From NCBI GenBank assembly GCA_033085395.1, contig JANQBS010000025.1, positions 124,001-188,000 on the forward strand: a stretch of 64,000 nt of DNA. The letters are read 5' to 3'. This DNA comes from Xanthoparmelia taractica (Eukaryota > Ascomycota > Lecanoromycetes > Lecanorales > Parmeliaceae). Shown in pieces: positions 55,301 to 64,000 of the stretch. The notes beneath the pieces are model-generated. The model was not told the origin of the DNA. It ran no database searches and worked only from the letters and a program-made list of their open reading frames with translations. The position numbers and the translations under genes are program-made. Each line of letters begins with the position of its first letter. Position 1 is the stretch's first letter.

Positions 55301-56475
55301 AGTAGATTTGCAAGTATGTAACAACTGAGGTGTGAGGAACTCCCTTTAACATACATGTCTTGCTTTTGAACGGAATCCGTTTTCAAATTAGGGTGTGAAG
55401 TTTGGGATATGATGCACTTTACAAGACAACTGTCGACAACAACGTGGAATTTAAAGGGTGAATCTTCCGGATACTTGTTCTCGCTAAGAATACCCTGGAC
55501 AAAGGTGTGATTCTGTGACTGCCAAGTTATTAAGGAATGAAGACCGTAGGATGAATATTTCCTCTGTAGACGATCAAGGTAATAGGTAGTAGACACGTGA
55601 CTCTCTAGTGAAGCGGTGCATAGAGATAGAAAGTAGTGAACACTTGGCCGATGAATTTTCGGAGAAATGAGCTAGTCGATGATCTTGCCTGATGAATAAG
55701 ATAGGGTAGTGAAGAACGTAGTAGCATCACTCTACGTCCTCACCGTGGGGTATAAATATGTGCAACTTTCTCCCTCTCAGCAACCACACCTTGGCATGGG
55801 ACAGACATCCAGGCCCGCCATACTTCCTTAGTTGTATATAATTATCCAGCTATATATATCAGAGGAGACGTTGAGGTAGCTACAGACGTTAGTGTCTTTC
55901 CGGAAACATCACCTGACTCGTCTAGAAGTTGAAGTGTGGTTCGGAGCGAAAGACTTTCTTTTCCACGATATTTTTCCGGCCAAACCAAGCACTCACGTAA
56001 TCGAGTAAGTCGGTTAGAGACTATACATCGCCGCGGCAACAAAGGCATTGTTCTTGAGAATTCTACAGTTTCCATCGACAAACACGCTGACAACGCTTTC
56101 TGGCATATCGAACTAGGACCTAGGCAACTCCCCGGAAATTGACTGGGAGGCAGAGCTTAGGGGTCAAGATCATTAAGGCCTTGGAAAAGATCTGGGTCCA
56201 AACCCCAAGAAACCGCCAACTCAGGACAGATATGCATGAGCCATCCATTCTCAGCATCTTATCCTTTATCCTTCATCCTCAGTCTTCACAAGAAGTCTCA
56301 CTCCTCTCTGCAAGGACAAATGCTCAGCAGACTAATGTGAAAGAGCTATATCACGATGGGTTGATGAGATTTCAGAGGGTCTCAAAGTAAATATCACTAT
56401 CCTGATCCAATGACCTAATGATGACATAGTGCGCAAAGAGGTGCAGATAGACACGTTTAAAATTCCCGTGAACTT

Positions 56476-56631
56476 TGGGCTTGAAAAGTCGAGGGGAAGG
56501 GTATCAGAGCAGTGGTAGACATTTCAGGGGTCTGCTCCCGGAATCAGCATCGCTTGGCTTGGAAAGTCGAGGGGCAAGCTACCAGAGCAGTGGTAGACCC
56601 TTCAGGGATCTGCACCCGAAATCAGCATTGA
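56476..56631 (+). repeat. 78-bp tandem repeat, two copies
   Basis: Two adjacent 78-bp units (56476-56553 and 56554-56631) share long blocks such as CAGAGCAGTGGTAGAC and AATCAGCAT. The length is a multiple of three; in one plus frame each unit reads 26 residues with the common core SYQSSGR/GYQSSGR and P(E/K)SA. The frame is short (78 codons), so coding is uncertain. Confidence 0.75.
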
Positions 56632-59379
56632 TGGCCAGGACATTCTGTCTAAAGAGGTCGGTAGGTAACTATGGGAAATGTCTGGGTAAGAAGATTTACG
56701 TCCATTTTTGAAGTCTTGTTGACTAGTCTAAATGCGTGATAGATTTTCAGAACATGGATAATAAGCCGCGAGCGAAGTCACGAACGCCTTCATAGCTTGT
56801 GCGCAGGCTGGTCTGGGTAGGATCGAGGAAAACAGAATTGCCACAAGGACTGGCGGCCTCGTAAATACTTCGAATGTCTAACATTACGCCTTCACGCAAC
56901 GATAGAAAAGAGACCATTCCTCCAAACGATAAGAAACGGCTGAGGATCAGCGAGAAGATGGCTTAGCTAACCTGGCAACGACAAGGAGGAGTACAAGACA
57001 ATCAATGCGAGAAGGTTGCCAACGAACAATCTTTTCTCAATCACACAGAAGACCCAGCAGCCACAACTACGACATTCGATAGAGAGAAAGACACTCTTCA
57101 ACTCGGACGATAATGGAGAACAATCGACCAAACAGGCAAATGTCTGTCTCGCCGACGAACATCCCGATGCCAAGACAGGTGTTTGTAGCCCTCTAGTTGA
57201 CCATCCGGATCATTCCTTAATCGACAAACTACGTCGTTTCCTGAGTAATGACCTACGCCGTCCAGCAAATCAAAGCGAGAAATAAGGACTTGTGTACGAC
57301 TGGGAGGGTAATTTGAGCTGTCCAGTGCCAGGCATGGATGTCATATTGACACGCGAAGAGACGAGAAGTGATGATCCTGATGCTCACAGAGGAAGCAATT
57401 ACATCAGACGTGCTGCTCAAGGCTATCGGTAACAGGAAAGGAGATAGCGTCAACACTACTCCCAGTCCCGCTTACCGTTTCTTAAACGCAACGGACAGAG
57501 ATGTGATTATCTCTAAATATACATACTTCCCTTCCGAGCCTGCACTAAAAATCGTATCAACGACAAGGAACTCGGATAGGGAATACCTGGCTGATAGGGC
57601 TCGATGGCAATCTAAGAACGTCAAAGTTCAGCCCTATCAGCCTTGCTGGAGAGGTGCGCACAAATCAGTATTTGTGTCGTTTGGGAACTGATTACTCCTC
57701 AAAACATCAGATACCCTAGCGAGTACCTCACTTTATCAAGTCGCGACGGTCAATTTCTTTCAGACTGAACATGCACAGCGATTCCTCGTTTCATGATTCT
57801 TCAGTCTGTATTAACAGTACTCACTCTCGAAAAGATGGACTCTTGATGTAATATCTCACGAAACCATCAATGTTTCAAGAGCTCCAACCATTTTTTTTCT
57901 ACTCAGATAAATGAGTTTCCATGAATTTGTAAGCGTCCAAGGCATGATCCACCTCAAATGCGCAGTCCCTGGCCTTGCTCAGCACCCAATGATCAGGGAC
58001 TTCGCGAAGAAACACAAAATTACATCGACTGCTACGAAAGCTGGAACATTATCAATGGGATGCAAAATTGGTCAAGGGCGCCCAAAGGGAAAATCTGCGA
58101 TGAGGAAATGGACCTCTTGACCTTGTTGCGTAAGCAGGCTGAAGACGTTACCAAGACTTCTGTAACACACGAACATGAGGAAATACAAGGAAGGCAACAA
58201 TTCTTGGTCAAGCACAGAAAGTAACAGGAGAGTGGGATAGTTTGATGTCTGAAAGGAGACTTGGGTGGCTCGACAGAACTCGAAGCTCATTGAAAACCTG
58301 GCACTGCTCAATACGGGGTCACTGATTGATTGTGCGATTGTGCACAAGAACCTAGCAATGAGCAGCACGTTTGTACTTCGCAGACAACTTACCTTCCAGA
58401 TCCCATCATCATGCATTCTTAGGCCGATTGCCTGTCAGGGATCGACTTGCTCTAGCCCTTTTCTGAATCCCATGATACAAGGCGCACCAAGAACAGAGGA
58501 GGGAGTTCCAGTGCGGCTTTGAGATTATCTTCATTCAATTTTTGATGTCAACATTACTAATCTCGAGATCGTTAGCGGTCGATCACTGTGATTTCTGGCC
58601 AACTCTTCGATAGAGATAAAGCGGGCTTCTCTAGAGTAGTAGTTAGGCTTCCAGCAAATCCATGAACCCTCGGTCCGGAATTAACAGAGACCTCAATGGG
58701 AGAAGGGGTGATTTCAGCAAGCCCAGAATCAAGGAATGGGCTCCCTGGCTTCCTGCCTAGTGTTTGGGTCAGGCAACAGTGCTTCCGGTTCGTCTTAAAA
58801 TGCTGCAGGCAGGCAACAGCACCGGTGCAGATTATATTCTTCTGATCCAAAGCCCTTGATGAGAAATATGACATTGGTATAATCCTTCACAACAAGCTCG
58901 ATTGTGGGCATCGGACCCACCAACACATATTTAGCGAAAATCAGCGAGCCATCAGAGCAACCAATACTTCGGCTGCCTCTCCGTTCAGGCAATCAACACT
59001 GGAGCTTCAAGCGCCTCAGACCGCGCTGGGAAGCCATCAGCGAGTCAGTGGAGCAACACAAAAGCTTTGCTGGCGATGGCTCTCAACCCGTCAAACATGC
59101 ATCACAGGAGTCCACCCAGACCACTGGCAGCAGATATCAACTTTTCGACAGGCAGACATCCGATGTAGCCAGATCCCATTCCGAAAGTCAAAACAACTAT
59201 GGAAATTAGTGTGGTCCTTCAACACCGTAATTCTCTATCCTTATCTTCAGCAGACGACGAGGTTGCCTGGATCTGTTGGTCCACAACAAAGGAGTGGTGT
59301 GTCCTTTCCACTCACCCTATATGCAGGCACAGTACCCATATCCTTTTGACCACCCAGTGGTTTAACTGTACGATAAGTC

Positions 59380-59815
59380 ATTACTGCGGATTTCTCGTAA
59401 TCAACCCACGAGCGAGGACAAGTTCTCCACGGCTAGACGATCACCAGCGCAAGCCTCATAAACACCGCCACCAGTGCCCATGATGGCTCCAAGAGTGCCG
59501 CTTAAGAGCTCACATCCAGCAAATGTTCAATCGCGCCTGGTTTAAGCCATCCGAACGGCCAGCAATTTAGCTCGCTAGACTCGAAGCTGTCAGTAGTGTC
59601 ACTAGTCCTCCACTGCTGCGCAGGGCCAATTCCGCATCAAAGCCACGCATGGTCAAGACTCGAGCGGTGTGACTAATGATCAGACCGGTTTGTGCCTAAT
59701 CTGCGACGAGGGTCCATCGAAGCATAGGCACCTGATGGATCATATGGCCCATTGTGTGGCGAAATTGGAATTCTTAGGGGAACGCATTAGCATGATGGGA
59801 CTGGTTGCGCGTTAG
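59380..59815 (+). pseudogene. Possible C2H2 zinc-finger protein relic
   Basis: Two pieces in different frames look like fungal C2H2 elements: CGFLVINPRARTSSPRLDDH followed by QRKPHKHRHQC (59385-59480), and CLICDEGPSKHRHLMDHMAH with a trailing KLEFLGER (about 59693-59770). The second matches the Cx2C...Hx3H layout often placed before a leucine-rich EELALF-type tail in fungal proteins. Frames differ and stops intervene, so any gene is broken. Confidence 0.3.
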
Positions 59816-60720
59816 GGCGATGGATGGGTGGAGTTTGGCGACCGGGTGAGGCAGAGGGGAGAGCGGTTCGCTTGAGTTTGCTGGAAGAAGTACAGGAAGT
59901 GACGGCATGGCTGTGGATTTGTAAAGTTGGACGCATGCCTTGAGAAGGAGTACCGCTCCACATGAATCGGATTAGTGATCTGCGAAGGTCGAATGAGTAT
60001 GGATAAGGAGTCGTCAGATATAGGCCGTAGTCCGCTTGGAACTTAGGTCGTCCTGACTAGGCCGCCACCAAGTACCTAAGATAGAGACGAAGACTTCAGT
60101 GATGGTACGTGTACGTATGCAAGTCGAAAGACATTGTCCTCTTCCAAAGCAGTGGTGATAGAGTTCTGAAGGATTGTGAACCTTGCAGCGATACCGGATG
60201 AGTTGGCTAGATATATGAAAAGTTCCTGATAACTCAACATTGGGGGCCAAAATGATGCAGCTAAGGAGGTTGTCCAAAACTTGCAACCCCGTGTTGATCT
60301 TTCGAGATAGTGGTGTGCGATTCGCATAGGATGCATGGTGGCTTGGGGAAAAGCTTGGATTGGGAAAGATCTGAATCCCGGAATTTCTTTCTCGCTAAGC
60401 TCGTAAAAAGGCTTAGCCACTACAGGGGATACATGCTCAGATACTCTCACTCATGTTCCTCGAGATACTGTAGAAGTTAAGATTGTACCCAGCTCTTGCC
60501 TCATAGAGCAAAGCGCTGGGTTTGGTAGTCCTATTTCATACGGCAACGTCCAACTTCTTCAACTGTACTAGTAGATTATGAGTCTCGGACTTACAGTCCC
60601 ATCGACGGGCCAAGACCCTTAAAAGCATTGAAACTTGAAAGGGACAAGTCAGGATGCGACAATATACCAACACTTCAACTGATATCCAGATACTCTCAGA
60701 GCTTGAGGCATGTGCGTCCG

Positions 60721-61005
60721 ATGCGCATCTTGCCTCTCTGTGCCGTCCTCGCGATTCCAATTTCCAGTGTCACTCTTCCTCCAACCTCCACACTTCCGAC
60801 TTCCGCCTTCCATGTCCCGTATACGAGTGTTTGCCACTCCCATCGACCGAGCAACCAAAACCATTACTGCGGCATGCTATCTCGGCGCCGGCCGCTATGC
60901 CAGGCCGATAAAAGATTGTGTCCACCGGACCTCAAACCTGTCAGTGCATACGACCCGCGTGTAAAGTGTTTTCCAAAGATCCAACGACGATGGTGGGAGC
61001 CCTGA
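60721..61005 (+). CDS. Candidate small secreted cysteine-containing protein
   Basis: A single-exon frame of 94 residues from the ATG at 60721. Residues 1-19 look like a signal peptide (MRILPLCAVLAIPISSVTL). The mature part has cysteines at 38, 50, 60, 67 and 83 and ends in a basic RRWWEP tail. The odd cysteine count and weak start context (no purine at -3) make it doubtful. The frame stays open upstream to 60628. It lies 35 bases before, and convergent to, the minus-strand gene at 61040-61776. It could be a real effector-type gene or chance. Confidence 0.33.
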   Translation: MRILPLCAVLAIPISSVTLPPTSTLPTSAFHVPYTSVCHSHRPSNQNHYCGMLSRRRPLCQADKRLCPPDLKPVSAYDPRVKCFPKIQRRWWEP

Positions 61006-61039
61006 ACAATCTTTTGTTCCATGTTCCTGCTTGGACCTA

Positions 61040-61776
61040 TCAAGGCTGATGAAACATCCCGAACCCGCCCTCATACATTGCTCTCCCATCTTGAATCTCC
61101 TTCACATCCCTGTCCAATATCCTACTCGGCGGCACAACGGACAGTGACCTGGGCTCCCTGTCAAAGCAACCACTAGTACCAATACTCTTCTTCGTCTCCC
61201 GCCATGCTTGTATTTCTGCAGCAGGACTAGTCCTGTATGTGATAGGGCAAGGCTCTTCAGACCTTGGAGAGTCGGATGCAACGTCGGGGATGAAGGGGCG
61301 CAGTTTGGGTAGGATATACCAGAGCTGGTAGATGGCGGTCAGTTGCTCGATGTTTGACTGGAGGAATGTTTTGGCGGGGGTGTCGTAGAAGGATTCGATG
61401 TTGGCGTCGATGTCGCGGCGAATACTTTGAAGAGATGTGATAAGGCTATAACGGTGAGAGCGAAAGAGTCAGCGTCTCATTTTCATCGTCATCGAGGTGG
61501 AAGTAGCAGTGAATGATTCCTTATTGTCTGATCGGCGTAAGCAGCGATGGAACGTTGTACTTACTCTTGAATACTTCGCAAGGTAGTCGCAGCCGACACG
61601 GGATCATCTTCGTATGGGGAATTTTGCTGCAGCTCGTACTGCTTGCGCTGTAGGCTTCCGAGCAGATTCCCAGCAAGCACTTGCAGGAATCTAGAGTCTG
61701 CTAGCGCTTCGTCGAGACAATGCTCGTATCCAAGAGACGACGAGGGAGTCATTGCGAGAGCCCTAATCGTTGCCAT
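61040..61776 (-). CDS. Small two-exon protein, unknown function
   Basis: Minus-strand exons 61776-61565 and 61445-61040 join across a 119-nt intron (donor GTAAGTAC, acceptor TATAG) to 205 residues, in frame and ending in TGA at 61042-61040. The first half is strongly helical (YEHCLDEALADSRFLQVLAG, later IQD-LITSLQSIRRDIDANI spanning the splice) and continues with FYDTPAKTFLQSNIEQLTAI and YQLWYILPKLRPFIPD. The second half is polar, with basic and proline residues. No signal peptide, membrane segment or known domain is seen. The clean splice and the continuous helical pattern across it support a real gene. Function unknown. Confidence 0.6.
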
Positions 61777-63346
61777 AATATGGAACTAATGATGGTGAGA
61801 AAATAATTATAGTGTTCAAGGTATTTTATGGTAGGCGTAAAGGAGATGTGAGGGTAATAATGGCATAGCATAGGGATCAAATCAGGCATTAATTCGGACA
61901 TGAGATCGCTGAGCAGTTAGGGCAGCATAAGCAAAGATAATTCCAAATAATCATCAAATGCGACAAGCCGACAATGGCACCACATTGTTCCCACGTGCAT
62001 ACATGAGCAGAGACTGCAGAGACGATGCTGCATACATCAGAACCAATGAAGGATCTAGTTTTCAACTCTAAATGCTGATTAGTATCCGCAGAATTGCCAC
62101 GGCCGAGCTCGGACGCTGCATGGTTGGCCCTCTATGCGCTAAGAATCCTGCGATAGGCCGGAGATACCAAGGAAAACAGACTTGTCGTACTATGCAGCGC
62201 GACGCGCATCGGCATTCGGGGTCGCCGTTTCTCATGCAATTTCTCACCGAAGGTGGATGCTCAGCCACACATTCCCTGTAGATGCCGTGATGAAGAGAAT
62301 TGGAAGCGGAATGGATGGGAACCCTCGGGTGTGAGGATCGCCGCATCATGTAGATGCACGGCTGGAAACAATCACGCATTTGCGGAGATCACCTCTTCGC
62401 GTGCCAGACACTTCAGCGTCGAGCCCGATCATGAGTGCAGACTTCGATCTTGGGTTGACAGGCGCCCAAGCGACAGTTTAGGATATATTTCCGGACTCGT
62501 GCATTTCTTTGGGGGCTTGGGGTGACTTAGCTCGCCCGTGCGTTTGTTTGGCTGGAGATGGGTACGGCTCGAGCCGGTAGCGTTGCTCCATGACAGGCCA
62601 CTATGACTGATACGCCGACTGGTGGGAGGCCGCCACTGCGTGCATATTGCTAATTTCTGCACCCTTCTCAGGTGATCTCCACGCTTCTCTAGCACGAAAA
62701 TGTTCGGCCAATGATATAGAGAAGAGTGTGTACGAGCCTCATTTTGGTGCTGGGACGGGTCAGCACTAACTCCTCGGTAAGCTGCCAGAGTGGTTGCAGC
62801 TCGACCAAGTCATGACCTCTTCCACGGGGATCCAGCAACAAGTGATAATGAATCACCACTCTCCAATACGATTGACCACTAGGGGATGGTCTTTGTATAG
62901 CCGATATCAATGAGTAAAACGGGGGATATGTTGGCGGATGGGCCGGAAAGGGAAGAGCGGGTGAAAAGGTGGGGTGGTTCAGCTGATCTTGGTAAGGCTG
63001 AAAGGGTAGTAGCCGATACGGTGGCCGCTACGACCTCACTAGCAGTTCAGGCATCAGATTTCCATTCATGACCTTGCCGTCCTCGAGCTCGGCGGAGATC
63101 TGCGCAGCTAATCGAGGAACTATCATTCTCTAATTGCTAGTCTAAAGGCATATATCTCATTGATATCACTGGTATCACTGGTATCACTGGTATCACTGGT
63201 ATCATCTCTTCCACCGCTCATCCGTCTTGATTTGTACAAGCTGACAAGAAGACTGTTGTACCACCTAACCTCCCTTCCCCTGTGCATCATACCAAAGATA
63301 TCCTCCCAGGCTACCGATCCGGACTGCGAGATGAAATCTCATTTCC
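61777..63346. other. Intergenic with short tandem repeat
   Basis: No gene is supported. A 9-bp tandem repeat lies at 63164-63204. Confidence 0.55.
63164..63204. repeat. TATCACTGG tandem repeat
   Basis: The unit TATCACTGG is repeated four times exactly (63164-63199), plus a partial fifth copy. Confidence 0.92.
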
Positions 63347-64000
63347 TTAGCTAGGGACATCCCGCCGGCCAATCATAGGTAGCAGTCTCGCTATACCGAT
63401 CCTTTTCCCCAAGTTTACGGTGTTGGCGAAAAGTTCGTGAATCATTAGATGCCAGAACCACAATTCCCCACCCTTGAGAGGCCGATCCTTCGATGGAGAC
63501 CTTTTCAGATCTTGGTGCAGAGCGTTGAGGCGGTCCATTAGATCATGCCAGTCTCCTGCAGCGATCGAGGACTTGGGGAGTCGGCGATACCAGAGTCGAC
63601 CCTCCAAGCAACCATTCTGCAAACTGATGCGCAGCTCGGATCTATGATTCTCAGGACACCAGTACATCAACCAGCACATTACTTCCAGCATCTGCTCAAA
63701 TTCTAGAAGGTCTAAAGAAGCCAGCATCTCGTAGGGTAGCGGATCGGTCGGCAAGCTTGCTAATGTGTGAACACGGTACCAGGCTTGCAGGAAGCTTGTG
63801 CGTTGAGCTCCTGTTAAGCGACTGGGACCACAAGTCTCACAAGAAGGCCCTTGGATCAGTTGAGTCTCGTAGAGTTGCAGGGCCTGGCATGCAACATCTG
63901 CATTGTCCAAGAATTGCTTGGTGACCTTGACAACGATCGGGGTCATGTCCTGGATCTGCCCGGAGCCTGCGTCCTCCAGTGGCTGAGCTCTGACATACTC
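63347..64000 (-). CDS. Partial gene, uncharacterised fungal protein (C-terminal part)
   Basis: A minus-strand frame stays open from the right edge of the window to the TAA at 63349-63347. The ATG at 63946 is internal, because coding-like text (VRAQPLEDAGSGQIQD) continues upstream to base 64000, so the start lies outside. About 217 residues are visible. They include a CETCG pair of cysteines, then RTSFLQAWYRVHTLASLPTD and FEQMLEVMCWLMYWCPENHR, later WHDLMDRLNALHQDLK and GGELWFWHLMIHELFA. The (R)xxFLxAxYRxxT pattern is common in large families of uncharacterised, often F-box-linked, fungal proteins, but no F-box is visible here. Function unknown. Confidence 0.68.
   Translation of the reverse strand, partial: EYVRAQPLEDAGSGQIQDMTPIVVKVTKQFLDNADVACQALQLYETQLIQGPSCETCGPSRLTGAQRTSFLQAWYRVHTLASLPTDPLPYEMLASLDLLEFEQMLEVMCWLMYWCPENHRSELRISLQNGCLEGRLWYRRLPKSSIAAGDWHDLMDRLNALHQDLKRSPSKDRPLKGGELWFWHLMIHELFANTVNLGKRIGIARLLPMIGRRDVPS

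Larger units (their letters stand above)
52393..60720. other. Long gene-poor stretch with decayed fragments
   Basis: No intact gene is supported over 8 kb. It has a G/purine-rich tract at 53095-53330, a 78-bp tandem repeat at 56476-56631, coding-like but interrupted text at 57000-58240 (+) and 60450-60076 (-), and zinc-finger-like remnants at 59380-59815. Density of stops and lack of splice structure indicate decay. Confidence 0.5.

Noticed and set aside
52393..60720. Intact retrotransposon or DNA transposon
   Set aside because: No reverse transcriptase, integrase or transposase motif and no long terminal repeats were seen, only short decayed text.
1..64000. CRISPR arrays, bacterial operons, plasmid or phage genes
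   Set aside because: No spaced identical repeats, no Shine-Dalgarno-led gene strings; introns and the tRNA type are eukaryotic.

Overview
The window looks like nuclear DNA of a filamentous ascomycete. Genes are split by short introns (about 52-230 nt, GT-AG, with CTAAC/CTGAC-like branch sites). There is one eukaryotic tRNA-Ser with a long variable arm. Typical fungal families are present: F-box proteins, a class I photolyase, choline sulfatase and a two-domain betaine-lipid synthase. The style of the F-box genes suggests Dothideomycetes or relatives, but I cannot fix the taxon from the sequence alone.

Intact genes are few and widely spaced. From left to right: a small cysteine-free secreted protein (11579-12103, +); a tiny six-cysteine secreted protein with a knottin-like pattern (13825-14122, +, one intron); tRNA-Ser(GCT) (14549-14628, +); CPD photolyase (16073-17677, +); choline sulfatase in four exons (21393-23347, +); an F-box protein (37378-38490, -); a seven-exon fused betaine-lipid synthase (39518-42515, +); a secreted protein of four tandem copies of an unrecognised module (43389-45527, -); a multi-pass membrane protein fused to a DXD glycosyltransferase (49553-52392, +, start unresolved); a small two-exon gene of unknown function (61040-61776, -); and a partial gene running off the right edge (63347-64000, -). 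A further small secreted candidate lies at 60721-61005.

Between them lies much decayed DNA. I see relics of a laccase-type multicopper oxidase (about 18733-18963), an F-box gene (26237-27478), an FAD monooxygenase (about 28512-29925), an M35-like metalloprotease (5526-6702, -), a secreted protein (about 3223-3907), a gene with a duplicated exon (34401-35694, -), and weaker traces of a P450, a C2H2 zinc-finger protein and one unidentified gene at the left edge. The decay is mostly scattered stops and single-base frameshifts; I found no intact transposon. Several small tandem repeats and inverted repeats are also present.

The intact metabolic genes do not form an obvious cluster. Choline sulfatase (release of choline and sulfate) and the betaine-lipid synthase (phosphorus-free membrane lipid) both fit nutrient economy, but they sit 16 kb apart and the link is only thematic. 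The two most novel-looking items are the knottin-like mini-gene and the four-module secreted protein.
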